From: G963665495 sp963665495 | GTDB lineage: Bacteria; Desulfobacterota; Desulfovibrionia; Desulfovibrionales; Desulfovibrionaceae | Assembly: GCA_963665495.1 (NCBI GenBank) | Contig: OY762289.1 | Location: forward strand, 3,844,001 to 3,908,000 | Direction: 5' to 3' | DNA length: 64,000 bases | Part shown: positions 44,668 through 53,394 of the stretch, piece after piece | Layout of the letters: the number at the start of each line of letters is the position of its first letter | How positions within the stretch are numbered: position 1 is the stretch's first letter | Made by a program: the position numbers and the translations under genes | Notes under the pieces: model-generated | What the model saw: only the letters and a program-made list of their open reading frames with translations | Databases searched by the model: none | What the model was told of the DNA's origin: nothing

Positions 44668-46314
44668 ATGATGCAGCGTCTCACCCCAGCATGTTATGAA
44701 GATTTTCTCCGCGACTTCAGCGTGGAGGTCCCTGAAAATTATAATTTCGCCTACGACGTCATGGACCGCCTGGCCGAAGAAAAACCAACCGCCCCGGCCA
44801 TGGTTCACGTTGAGGACGACGGCACCGCACATACCTATGATTTCGCTTTTTTCAAAGAGACCTCGGACCGTCTCGCCGCCGCCATGCTCGCGCAAGGGCT
44901 GGTCAAAGGCGACCGGGTCATGCTCATTCTTTACCGCCGCGTGGAGTTCTGGATTTCCATGCTCGCACTCCACAAAATCGGCGTCATCGCCGTGCCCTCT
45001 CCGGCTCTGCTGACACCCCACGACATCGAATTCCGCGCACAGTACGCCAAACTCGCCGGAGCCATTGTCGAACACAGCGTGGCGGACCGTATTGACGCGG
45101 TAAAAGACAACTGCCCGTCTTTCCGCGTTCTGGTTCAGGTGGACGGCGTTCCCGATGCCGAACTGCACCCCGGCTGGCTCCGTTACTCTGAAGTCGTCGC
45201 ATCCGCGCCCGAATTCAAAACTCCCGAACCCCGTCCCGGCGGTGAAGACATCATGCAGATCTTCTTCTCTTCCGGCACCACGGGCATGCCCAAGATGGTC
45301 GAACATACGCACGAGTATCCGCTCGGGCATTACACCACGGCCGTCTACTGGCACGATCTCAACCCCGGCGACCTGCACCTGACTCTGGCCGATACGGGTT
45401 GGGGGAAAACATCCTGGGGTAAACTCTATGGCCAGTGGATCGCCGAGGCCACCATCTTTGTCTGGGATTTTCGCGGAAAATTCGATCCTATCCACTTGCT
45501 GGAAATGCTGCAGAACCACCGCATCAACAGTTTCTGCGCACCCCCCACGGTCTACCGTTTCCTGATCCGCCAAAACGTCGCGGATTACGACCTTTCCGCC
45601 CTCAAACACTGCACCACGGCCGGCGAACTGCTCAACGCGAGCGTTTTCGACAAATGGAAGGAACTTACCGGACATAAAATTTACGAAGGCTACGGCCAGA
45701 CCGAAACCTGCCTGCAGATCGCCACATTCCCCTTTATGGAACCCAAACCGGGCTCCATCGGCAGACCCACGCCGGGCTGGAACCTCACACTGCTGGACGA
45801 AAACGGCGACCCGTGTGCGGCTGGCGAAGAAGGCGAAATATGCATCAGCGTGATTCCGAAGCCTCCGCTGGGTCTGTTTCACAGCTACCTGGAAGAACCG
45901 GAAAAAACCGCCGCTGTCATCTATGACGGCTGGTACCACACCGGTGACAAGGCCTGGATGGATGAAGACGGCTATTTATGGTTCATGGGTCGTACCGACG
46001 ATCTGATCAAAAGCTCGGGCTACCGCGTGGGCCCCTTTGAAGTGGAAAGCGTTCTGATAACCCACCCGGCCATTGTCGAAGCCGCGGTCACGGGCGTTCC
46101 CGACCCGGTACGCGGCCAGGCCGTAAAAGCCACCGTCACCCTCGCGCCGGGCTACGAGCCTTCCGAAGAATTGACCAAGGACATCCAGAATTACGTCAAA
46201 AAGGAAACCGCTCCGTACAAATACCCGCGCGTCGTGGATTACGTGGACGAACTCCCCAAAACCATCAGCGGCAAAATCAAACGCGCTGAAATCCGCGAAA
46301 AAGATAATGCTTAG
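44668..46314 (+). CDS. AMP-forming acyl-CoA synthetase
   Basis: A 548-aa adenylate-forming enzyme that activates a carboxylic acid with ATP and CoA. The phosphate loop is FFSSGTTGMPK; later motifs are GYGQTETCLQ, YHTGDKAWMDEDGYLWFMGRTDDLIK and the C-terminal catalytic Lys in TISGKIKRAE. TGWGKTSWGKLYGQW and KFDP resemble medium-chain and ACSM-type enzymes more than acetyl-CoA synthetase. Acid specificity cannot be read from sequence. It is cotranscribed with the XRE-cupin regulator; AGGAG precedes the ATG pair at 44668. Confidence 0.92.
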   Translation: MMQRLTPACYEDFLRDFSVEVPENYNFAYDVMDRLAEEKPTAPAMVHVEDDGTAHTYDFAFFKETSDRLAAAMLAQGLVKGDRVMLILYRRVEFWISMLALHKIGVIAVPSPALLTPHDIEFRAQYAKLAGAIVEHSVADRIDAVKDNCPSFRVLVQVDGVPDAELHPGWLRYSEVVASAPEFKTPEPRPGGEDIMQIFFSSGTTGMPKMVEHTHEYPLGHYTTAVYWHDLNPGDLHLTLADTGWGKTSWGKLYGQWIAEATIFVWDFRGKFDPIHLLEMLQNHRINSFCAPPTVYRFLIRQNVADYDLSALKHCTTAGELLNASVFDKWKELTGHKIYEGYGQTETCLQIATFPFMEPKPGSIGRPTPGWNLTLLDENGDPCAAGEEGEICISVIPKPPLGLFHSYLEEPEKTAAVIYDGWYHTGDKAWMDEDGYLWFMGRTDDLIKSSGYRVGPFEVESVLITHPAIVEAAVTGVPDPVRGQAVKATVTLAPGYEPSEELTKDIQNYVKKETAPYKYPRVVDYVDELPKTISGKIKRAEIREKDNA

Positions 46315-46336
46315 AGCGTATTAGCTGTATATTAAT

Positions 46337-46390
46337 GCCTCCGGCGGCAAAGGAACCTTTTTGCAAAAAGGTCCTTAAGCCGCCGGAGGC
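46337..46390. repeat. Nested GC-rich hairpin repeat (type A, complete copy)
   Basis: Outer arms GCCTCCGGCGGC / GCCGCCGGAGGC (12 bp) enclose the palindrome CCTTTTTGCAAAAAGG. It lies between the convergent acyl-CoA synthetase and the activator gene. The first 15 bases (from 46334) recur exactly at 59364-59378. Confidence 0.85.
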
Positions 46391-46405
46391 TCTTATCTGT
46401 ATATC

Positions 46406-47809
46406 TCAACTCTGTTTGAACTGCTGCAGGTCGATTTCGAGGCGGGCGAGGATCTTTTGCAGGGCCACGCGTGAGAGACCGCTCACGCGCGCGGCTTCCG
46501 AAACATTGCCCTGCGTACGCCCCAGCAGCGAGCAGACGTAGCCCGCGGTGAAATCATTGACCACGCGGGCTTTGGCGTCTTTGTAGGGCAACTGCGCGTC
46601 GCTCCCGGACGGACCATTACCGGGTTGCGGTACGCCCCCTTCCACCAAGGGCACGCTGGACATGGTCACTTCGGAGCCCGGACAGAATACCGCAAGCCGC
46701 CTCATATAGTTCTGCAGTTCGCGGACATTGCCAGGCCAGGAACGGCTGGACAGGTGTCCGAGCACGTCGCTGTGCAGATTCTTTTCCTTGATACGCATTT
46801 CCTCGCAGGTCTGCTGCAAAAAGAAATTGGCCAGCAAGGGGATGTCCTCCTTGCGTTCGCGTAGCGGCGGCAAGCTGAGGTTGAGGACGTTCAGGCGGTA
46901 GTAAAGGTCCTCGCGAAAACTCCTGGCCTCCACTTTGGCCTCCAGGTCCTGGTTGGTGGAGGCCACCACGCGTACGTCAACCGGGCTGCTCACGCTAGAG
47001 CCCACGGGGCGTACTTCTCCTTCCTGCAGTACGCGCAGCAGCTTCAGCTGCATGGCCAGGGAAATATCTCCAATTTCGTCTAACAGCAGAGTGCCACCGT
47101 CAGCGGTGGCGAACAACCCTTTGCGGTCCCGGTCGGCGCTGGTGAACGCGCCTTTGACATGGCCGAACAGTTCGCTCTCCAGCAACTCTTCGGGAATGGC
47201 CGGACAGTTGACCGTGACGAAAGGCCCGGCAGCGCGGTTGCTCGAAGCGTGCAGCAGACGTGCGGCCAGTTCTTTGCCCGTGCCGGATTCGCCGCGAATC
47301 AGCACCGTGTAGTCGGTCTGCGCCACGGCCGCTATGGAGTGCGACAAATGACGCATGGCTGCACTGTCGCCGAGCATGGCCATCTGCCGGGTGGCCACCA
47401 GCTCCTTGAGCCGGCGGTTCTCCCGCAGCAGCCGGTTGCGTTCGAGCCCTTTTTCCACGACATGATAAAGCTGGTCCGGCTCGACGGGCTTGGTCAGAAA
47501 ATCATAGGCGCCGGACTTCAGAGCCTCCACAGCGGTTTCGATGGCGCCGAAAGCCGTGAGAATAATGGTGGAAAGCTCCGGACTGACGGACAACGCCTCT
47601 TTAAGAAGCTCCAGGCCGTCCATTTGCGGCATACGCAGGTCGGTGAGCATGACGTGGAAAGTCTGCTGCGCCAGAAGTCGCAAGGCTTCTGCCCCGGACG
47701 CCGCCGTACGTACGGAAAAATCTCGAAAATGGGTTTCCAGCAAGCGCTGCAGGCCGCGGGCGAAATCCTTTTCGTCATCCACTACCAGGACAAAACTTGT
47801 TTCACTCAT
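46406..47809 (-). CDS. NtrC-family sigma-54 activator (receiver, AAA+, Fis-type HTH)
   Basis: A 467-aa protein. The receiver has phospho-Asp D57 (VMLTDLRMPQMDG) and Lys in LTKPV. The AAA+ domain has Walker A GESGTGKE and Walker B GGTLLLDEIGD. The sigma-54-contact loop reads GAFTSA in place of the usual GAFTGA, a variant seen in some functional activators. The Fis-type HTH is NVSEAARVSGLSRVALQKI. Its ATG overlaps the end of the sensor kinase gene by 4 bases, so the pair is coupled. A likely target is the yeiH promoter at 52663-52678 with its upstream palindrome. Confidence 0.95.
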   Translation of the reverse strand: MSETSFVLVVDDEKDFARGLQRLLETHFRDFSVRTAASGAEALRLLAQQTFHVMLTDLRMPQMDGLELLKEALSVSPELSTIILTAFGAIETAVEALKSGAYDFLTKPVEPDQLYHVVEKGLERNRLLRENRRLKELVATRQMAMLGDSAAMRHLSHSIAAVAQTDYTVLIRGESGTGKELAARLLHASSNRAAGPFVTVNCPAIPEELLESELFGHVKGAFTSADRDRKGLFATADGGTLLLDEIGDISLAMQLKLLRVLQEGEVRPVGSSVSSPVDVRVVASTNQDLEAKVEARSFREDLYYRLNVLNLSLPPLRERKEDIPLLANFFLQQTCEEMRIKEKNLHSDVLGHLSSRSWPGNVRELQNYMRRLAVFCPGSEVTMSSVPLVEGGVPQPGNGPSGSDAQLPYKDAKARVVNDFTAGYVCSLLGRTQGNVSEAARVSGLSRVALQKILARLEIDLQQFKQS

Positions 47810-50247
47810 GACGTTTCATCCCCCCTGTTGGCAGCAACGGGAAAGCGGAGCGTAAACAGGGCGCCGCCCTCTCCGGTGTTGGCCGCAGCAACGCTGCCGC
47901 CAAGATCCTGCATATAGCCGTAGACCACGGCCAGGCCCAGCCCGGTGCCTTTGCTGACTTCCTTGGTGGTGAAAAAGGGGTCGAAAATATGCGGCAGGGC
48001 CTCGGGAGCGATGCCCCGGCCGTTATCCCTGACGCTGAGCACCACCTGGGAGTTACGTTTATCGTACGTGGCTTTCATGAAAATCAGGCCTCTGTCCTGC
48101 TCCACCGCATCCAGCGCGTTGAGGATCAAATTGGCGACAATGTGTTCCACCACCTGATTTTCCACACGTACGAGGGGCAGATCCACCTCCACCTCGGTTT
48201 CCAGCTGCACGCCTTTTTTCTCGGCCTGCACCACGAAAACTTTGCCCACGCTCGCCGCCACATTGCCGATGTTGATGCTCTCGGAGGTGGAAACCTTGGG
48301 CCGGGCGAAATTGAGCAGATCCCGGAGCACGGCCTGAGCCTGCTTGGTATGCTTGACGATGACATCGATATCCTGCTGCTGTTGCGGATCCCGCACCCCT
48401 TGCTTGAGCAGTTCCGCGTAGCAAAGAATCACGCCCAGCGGATTGTTGATCTCATGGGCTAGCCCGGAAGCCAAGCGCCCGACTGTGACCATTTTTTCTG
48501 ATTGAGCGGCCTGGGCCAGCATTTGTTTTTCATGCGTGGTTTCACGCAAGTGGGCAATGATGCGTCCTGATTCTCCGCCCACGGGATACAGACGGACCAT
48601 AATGCTGCGCCCGCCGGACAGGGTGATCTCCTGCTCCAGCTGCTTGCCCTGCTCCAGCGCGCGGCTCAGGCCGCAGTTGTAATTTTCTGATTGCTCCTTG
48701 CAAAGCAGCAGAAACAGATTCCGGTCGCTTTCGTTGCTCAGTGCGCCGAACAGATCCTTGGTCAGCAGCCGGGCCGCCTCATTGATAATCACGGCAGAGC
48801 CCTGCGAATTGAGCAGCAACAAGGGGTCCGCGATTCCTTCAAAGATAAACTGCAGATTCTCCGTATGACGCAGAATATCGTCCAATGCCGAAATATTCTC
48901 AGCCGCGATGCCCAGTTGCCGCCCCACTGCCAGCAGCAGTTCATGATCCTGGGGCCGGAAAACATCCCCGGATTTGCGGTACAGACAGAGAAAGCCCTCG
49001 GTACCGCTTTCGGTGGATTCCACCGGGATAAACGCCTGGCTGTCCTCGATCCGGGCTTCCGAGCCGGTCAGCAGCGTATGCCAGTCCTCGGGCAGCTCGC
49101 AGGAGTCAAGATCGCTTTTCTCTTCCGGCCAGACGTACTGGCGGTAGGAAGCCATGGAACAGATATAAACCACCCGTTCGAGGTCGAAGCGGCGGCCGAT
49201 GAGCGGCAAAGCGTGACGCCAGAGTTCGCCCATGGTCTGACTCTGGTTCAGCCCGGCCAGCATACGGACGAAGAGGCGGACGTCTTCCTGGCGTTCGCGG
49301 CTTTCCCGGGCCAGGTCCTCCGTACGGTCCGCCACTTTGGCTTCCAGATTCTGGGCATAATCCTCGAGCTGCGCACGGGTCTGCAGCAGGTGTTCTCCCA
49401 GGCGTTCCATGCCGTCGGTCATTTCGTCGATCTCGTCCACATGTTCGAACGAACGGATCAGTTCGTCGCTCTGCGTATCGCTCAAATTCCGCCTGAACGC
49501 CCCGATGAGCGTCCGCATGTTGTTGACCACAACGCGGCGAAAAATCAGGTTGGTGGCGGCAAAAAAGAGAAAAGCGGCCACCGTGAAAAATATCAGATAG
49601 GTCAGAAGCGTATCCTGCAGGCGGGCCACTGAAGCAGTAACGGGCATGCCCACGAAATCCAGCCCGTCTATGCTGTTTTGAACATGGCCGAAGCCTCTGT
49701 CGCCGTATTTCCGAACCAGTTCCGCGGGCGCGTCCTCAATACGGCCGTGGCAATACAGGCATCCCTGACGGTATCGGGCCGGTCGGGCCATGACGTAGTA
49801 ACTTTCGCCGTCGATGGTTTTATACCCCTGCCACAGGGTCTGCTCCGGATGCGCGCGAAAATGGTCGATCAGGCTGTGCTCCATGATGTTGGCTTCATAC
49901 TCGGAGTTGCGCGCCTTGATGGCCACTCTGCGATAGACCGTATCGTTGTTTTGCTTTCCGGCCTTGGCCATGACCTTTCGTGAGATATAGGACGAGGACA
50001 TGGCTTCTATGACGAAGTTCCGGGGAAATCGCTCGTACATGGCCGGCCGCAGGGTCTGGCGGACGTATTGCTGCACCGCATCCACCTGGGCCAGCACCAG
50101 AGCGGCTTTCTGGCGAACTTCTTCGTTCAGAAATCTGCTGACATGAATATAAAAGCCCACGGCCAGGAGTCCGCCGATGATGAAAGTGGCAATGGAGAGC
50201 CCGAGCAAAAACTTGCTCTGCATGGAATAGGGTCTGGGAAGCTGCAT
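47806..50247 (-). CDS. Membrane sensor kinase with a CxxCH (heme c-type) periplasmic domain
   Basis: An 813-aa kinase. Membrane segments at ~14-34 and ~215-240 flank a periplasmic domain of the DUF3365/Tll0287-like type with C163-L-Y-C166-H167, a potential covalent heme site. Then HAMP (~240-300), coiled coil, GAF (~330-450), PAS (~460-575), phospho-His H598 (GLAHEINNPLGV) and ATPase domain (NLILNALDAVEQ, DNGRGIAPEALP, GTGLGLAVV). It may read redox state or a gas or ligand bound to heme. Its partner is the activator gene that overlaps its 3' end. Confidence 0.93.
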   Translation of the reverse strand: MQLPRPYSMQSKFLLGLSIATFIIGGLLAVGFYIHVSRFLNEEVRQKAALVLAQVDAVQQYVRQTLRPAMYERFPRNFVIEAMSSSYISRKVMAKAGKQNNDTVYRRVAIKARNSEYEANIMEHSLIDHFRAHPEQTLWQGYKTIDGESYYVMARPARYRQGCLYCHGRIEDAPAELVRKYGDRGFGHVQNSIDGLDFVGMPVTASVARLQDTLLTYLIFFTVAAFLFFAATNLIFRRVVVNNMRTLIGAFRRNLSDTQSDELIRSFEHVDEIDEMTDGMERLGEHLLQTRAQLEDYAQNLEAKVADRTEDLARESRERQEDVRLFVRMLAGLNQSQTMGELWRHALPLIGRRFDLERVVYICSMASYRQYVWPEEKSDLDSCELPEDWHTLLTGSEARIEDSQAFIPVESTESGTEGFLCLYRKSGDVFRPQDHELLLAVGRQLGIAAENISALDDILRHTENLQFIFEGIADPLLLLNSQGSAVIINEAARLLTKDLFGALSNESDRNLFLLLCKEQSENYNCGLSRALEQGKQLEQEITLSGGRSIMVRLYPVGGESGRIIAHLRETTHEKQMLAQAAQSEKMVTVGRLASGLAHEINNPLGVILCYAELLKQGVRDPQQQQDIDVIVKHTKQAQAVLRDLLNFARPKVSTSESINIGNVAASVGKVFVVQAEKKGVQLETEVEVDLPLVRVENQVVEHIVANLILNALDAVEQDRGLIFMKATYDKRNSQVVLSVRDNGRGIAPEALPHIFDPFFTTKEVSKGTGLGLAVVYGYMQDLGGSVAAANTGEGGALFTLRFPVAANRGDETS

Positions 50248-50486
50248 GGTCGTTCTCTGCTCTCAGGGGACATCGACGAACGATGCGCAAAAATCATGTC
50301 GCTGGGTTGCCGAGCGTACGAGCCACGTGGAGGAAGTGCAACAGAAAAAACGCTCCGGAATGTTGAAAATTATATGACCTCCTCGCTTTCATTCCGAATT
50401 GTCGTTCGCCCCTCTCCCGTGGGATGACGTACTCCTGGTTGCGACACCGTAAGGAATCCGCCCCCCGCGGGAGAAAGACGCTGCCA

Positions 50487-50732
50487 TCAACCGCCGTGAG
50501 GCATGTATTCGATGGTGTTTCTCGCGTTTGAATCCGCATGACCGACGATTTCCACGTCCGTATAATAGAATTCGCCGGTTTCAATGCCGGAAAAATCAAC
50601 GAATTTGGCCATGGTCCTGATCTCCGGCACAGCGGAAGTAAGCGCCGGAGCCGCCACAAACATCATAAACCAAAGTACGGCCAGGCAACCAGCCAGGTGA
50701 AGCAGGCGTACTTTCAGGCTTTTCTCTTCCAT
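50487..50732 (-). CDS. Small membrane-anchored protein next to yeiH
   Basis: An 81-aa protein with one hydrophobic segment (residues 8-33: VRLLHLAGCLAVLWFMMFVAAPALTS-like) and a ~48-residue outer part with FSGIETGEFYYTDVEIVGHADS. GGAGGAAAGCT precedes its ATG. It lies 65 bases after the yeiH stop and is probably cotranscribed. I do not recognise its family. It may be an accessory subunit of the carrier; position is the main evidence. Confidence 0.7.
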   Translation of the reverse strand: MEEKSLKVRLLHLAGCLAVLWFMMFVAAPALTSAVPEIRTMAKFVDFSGIETGEFYYTDVEIVGHADSNARNTIEYMPHGG

Positions 50733-50754
50733 AGCTTTCCTCCATGCTTGAATT

Positions 50755-50783
50755 CCGGCCGCCCGGAGGAAACGGGCGGCCGG
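50755..50783. other. Perfect 11-bp hairpin between yeiH and the small membrane gene
   Basis: CCGGCCGCCCG / CGGGCGGCCGG with a 7-base loop and no T-run on either side. It likely stabilises the yeiH mRNA or reduces readthrough into the small gene. Confidence 0.75.
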
Positions 50784-50797
50784 TGGTTGTCAGTATA

Positions 50798-52555
50798 CTA
50801 GATAGTGGCCGTGATGTCAGGGAATACCAGGTAGAACATGATGTAGGCCATGAGCAATGTCAGGCACAGGTTGAACGACTGGCCGACGACATACAGGATC
50901 AACGGCTTGCCGCCCTTGAAGTACTTTTTCAACTCACGGAAGTTGGTCGCCAGTCCGATTGCTGCAAAGGACAGGCAGAAGAACCAGCCGCGGAAGATAC
51001 GCGAGAAGCCGCGCAGCACGCCCTGATCGATCATCGTGAAACCGGCGTCCGAGCCCAGGCTGCCGTAAACCACTGAGAACACGATGGAAGCGGCCAGGAA
51101 GCCCAGAACAAACTTGGGAAAACGGTGCCAGATTTCCATCCAATGCACCTTGGCGCCGGGTTCGCAATCCACGCGCGTACACCAGTAAACCGCCACGCCG
51201 AATGCGGTAACGCCGATAAGCACGTTCTGGATCATCTTGATTGTGGCGGCCACGTAGAGCGCTTTTTCCGAGAGGAACGCACCGGCTGCAGCCACCGCGC
51301 CCGTGGCGTCGATGGTGCCGCCCATCCAGGCGCCGCCCAGAATGTACGGCATGCCTACGGCTTTGATGAAGGCAGGCATGATGATCATCATGATGGAGGT
51401 GAAGACCAGGGACAGACCGATGGACAGGGTCAGCTCCTCCTTTTTGGCCCGACAGGCCGCCGCCGTGGCAATGGCCGCGGACGTACCACAGACGCTCATG
51501 TCTGCGGAAATGGTGATATTCAACGTTTTCGATGGGATTTTCAGCACTTTCTGGCCAAAAATATACGTGGAGATCAATACGATGGGCGTAACCACCCAGG
51601 CGACAAAAATACCCGGTACGCCGATGGCGATGATCTTGTTGAAGAGCACTTCCGCACCCAGCAGCACCAGACCGGTCTTGATGTAGAACTCTACCTGCAA
51701 TGCGGGTTTGACCCATTTAGGCGTGCCGATGGTGTTGGAAAGCAGCATGCCCATGAAAATGGCCCAGGCCGCGTATCCGATGCCGTAATGCTTCATGGTC
51801 GCCTGGCTGGCGAACATGTAGGACAACACCGAGATAAGATAGACAACGCCGAAGCCTTTGAGAAAGCCGGACACACTCTGTCCCATGAGGTAGATGCCGG
51901 GAGAGAAAAACAGGGCGATGACGATCATCAGGCCTATCAATCCCGGGAACAGATTGTAAGGTTTGTTCTGCGTTTTGCTCTTGGCTTTGGAAGTCTTGGA
52001 TTTTACTTTGAGCCAGGCGTCAATTTTATCCGCCGCGGTGTTGTTCAAAGCCTTGTCCTTAAAACTGGCGGCAGCCGCCGCGTTTTCGGCTTCGAGAGCG
52101 GCCTCTTTGGCTGTTTTTTCAGCAGCCTTGGCTTCTTCATACTTGGGCATGTTCTTCACGTTCAAGGCATCAGCCTGCTCCTTGTTCATGATGAACGCAT
52201 CCAGCGGGTTGGTTTTCCATCCCTTCGGGTGGGATGTAAATTTGGATATCATCTTGCCGATGGGCGCATTGCGCGCGCGTACTTTTTCTTTGGCCAGCTC
52301 GGCCTCGTACCAGGCCACTGTCTTGAACGGCGCACGGGCCGCTTCCGCCTTCAAAATGGCATTGGACTTGGCATAAACGGCATCCATGTCCGCGGGCGCG
52401 TTGTTGAAATAAATCAGAAAACCAACAATGAGCACGATAAATCCCAGCCAGATGGTCAGATAATCTTCCTTTTTCCAGAGATCGCTCCAGGAACTCGCCG
52501 CACTGTCGACGACAATCTCGCTTTTAGGGACATTCTGATTTTCATTCTCGGCCAT
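50798..52555 (-). CDS. YeiH-family putative anion exporter with a large charged insert
   Basis: A 585-aa membrane protein. After a first membrane segment (~36-52), residues ~55-195 form a soluble, Lys/Ala/Glu-rich, partly coiled-coil region, followed by about ten membrane segments (~205-585). The core carries YeiH features: KTGLVLLGAEVLFNKI, ISADMSVCGTSAAIATAAA, GAWMGGTIDATGAVAAAG. YeiH proteins are ~340 aa and are annotated as putative sulfate exporters; the N-terminal ~200 residues here are extra. GGAGGAGG precedes the ATG. It has its own sigma-54-like promoter. The transported ion, perhaps sulfite or sulfate, is not known. Confidence 0.88.
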   Translation of the reverse strand: MAENENQNVPKSEIVVDSAASSWSDLWKKEDYLTIWLGFIVLIVGFLIYFNNAPADMDAVYAKSNAILKAEAARAPFKTVAWYEAELAKEKVRARNAPIGKMISKFTSHPKGWKTNPLDAFIMNKEQADALNVKNMPKYEEAKAAEKTAKEAALEAENAAAAASFKDKALNNTAADKIDAWLKVKSKTSKAKSKTQNKPYNLFPGLIGLMIVIALFFSPGIYLMGQSVSGFLKGFGVVYLISVLSYMFASQATMKHYGIGYAAWAIFMGMLLSNTIGTPKWVKPALQVEFYIKTGLVLLGAEVLFNKIIAIGVPGIFVAWVVTPIVLISTYIFGQKVLKIPSKTLNITISADMSVCGTSAAIATAAACRAKKEELTLSIGLSLVFTSIMMIIMPAFIKAVGMPYILGGAWMGGTIDATGAVAAAGAFLSEKALYVAATIKMIQNVLIGVTAFGVAVYWCTRVDCEPGAKVHWMEIWHRFPKFVLGFLAASIVFSVVYGSLGSDAGFTMIDQGVLRGFSRIFRGWFFCLSFAAIGLATNFRELKKYFKGGKPLILYVVGQSFNLCLTLLMAYIMFYLVFPDITATI

Positions 52556-52662
52556 GAAACTCCTCCTCCTCTAAAAGTGATAACTCAAGTTGCACAATCA
52601 GCCGTAGTCAAACACCAGCAAGGCACCCCCTGGCCAGGCTGGATTTTCACCTACCATGGTTA

Positions 52663-52678
52663 AGCAAAGACCAGACCA
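52663..52678 (-). promoter_or_regulatory. Sigma-54-like promoter of yeiH
   Basis: On the minus strand: TGGTCTGGTCTTTGCT. GG and GC are 10 bases apart and the -12 box TTGCT is consensus; the -24 box TGGtctG departs in three positions from TGGCACG. The start is predicted near 52652, leaving a ~95-base leader before the ATG. Confidence 0.6.
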
Positions 52679-52740
52679 TTTTAGCTATTTAGATAACATA
52701 CTGTTTTTACTTGATACTACAAACCGAATTACTATCTGAG

Positions 52741-52758
52741 TGCAAACTTAAGTTTGCA
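52741..52758. promoter_or_regulatory. Perfect 18-bp palindrome upstream of yeiH (candidate enhancer site)
   Basis: TGCAAACTTAAGTTTGCA equals its own reverse complement. Its centre lies about 98 bases upstream of the predicted yeiH start site, the usual distance for a dimeric sigma-54 activator. Confidence 0.65.
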
Positions 52759-52836
52759 GTCTAAAACTCGGGTTACCACAGATGGTCGAAAGGGAGAGTT
52801 GATTTTTTCGAGGGGAAATTGCGTGATAATGAGAAG

Positions 52837-52878
52837 AAAAAAATTGATACGGCCCGGGACGAATGCATCACGGGCCGT
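52837..52878 (-). terminator. Terminator after the GlcG-like gene
   Basis: On the minus strand, stem ACGGCCCG / CGGGCCGT (52871-52878 and 52849-52856) with a 14-base loop, then a U-run (A-run 52837-52843 on plus). Confidence 0.85.
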
Positions 52879-52893
52879 AAGGAATACGTGCTC

Positions 52894-53394
52894 TTATTTG
52901 GCGATGGCCGCTGCCCCGGCTTTTGCCACGCTTTCATCTTCATCAACGGTGCCGCCGCTTACGCCGATGGCGCCGACGATCACGTTGTTCTTGTCCACCA
53001 GAAGCACGCCGCCTGCAAACAGAATCAGACCGTCGTTGCTGACTTCAATGCTGTACAAGGACTGGCCGACCTGAGAAGCTGCGCCCAGAGCTCTTGTGGG
53101 CATATTGAACAGTCTGGCGGTCTTTGCCTTTTTGATGGCCACATCAATGCTGCCCAAAAAAGCATCATCCATGCGATAAAAGCTCTTGAGGTTGCCACCG
53201 GCATCCACCAATGCAATGTTCATGGGAATCTTGATTTCTTTTGCCTTCTTCAGGGCAGCCTGCAAGATGGTCTGCGCCTGCTCAAGAGTCAGATCACCAG
53301 GCAATGTTTTTACCATATCACCTGCAAAAGCAGATGTTACAGTGGCAACAAGCAATAAACAGGAAACAATAGACAAACAAAATACACGATACAT
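52894..53394 (-). CDS. Secreted GlcG/HbpS-family protein
   Basis: A 166-aa protein. ATG 53394 follows GGAGG with 8-base spacing (TTG 53397 is the previous codon). Signal peptide ends AFA. The mature domain is the GlcG/HbpS fold (LTLEQAQTILQAALKKAKEIKIP, ALVDAGGNLKSFYRMDDAF, AGGVLLVDKNNVIVGAIGVSGG). HbpS binds heme and modulates a sensor kinase in Streptomyces; other members are cofactor or metabolite binders. Its location near the heme-type sensor kinase and yeiH suggests a periplasmic partner, by inference. Confidence 0.88.
   Translation of the reverse strand: MYRVFCLSIVSCLLLVATVTSAFAGDMVKTLPGDLTLEQAQTILQAALKKAKEIKIPMNIALVDAGGNLKSFYRMDDAFLGSIDVAIKKAKTARLFNMPTRALGAASQVGQSLYSIEVSNDGLILFAGGVLLVDKNNVIVGAIGVSGGTVDEDESVAKAGAAAIAK

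Noticed and set aside
48691..49632. 313-codon plus-strand frame opposite the sensor kinase
   Set aside because: No domain or ribosome site; the minus strand kinase is complete.
51125..52663. 512-codon plus-strand frame opposite yeiH
   Set aside because: Low-complexity His/Gly/Arg product without a start site; shadow of yeiH.
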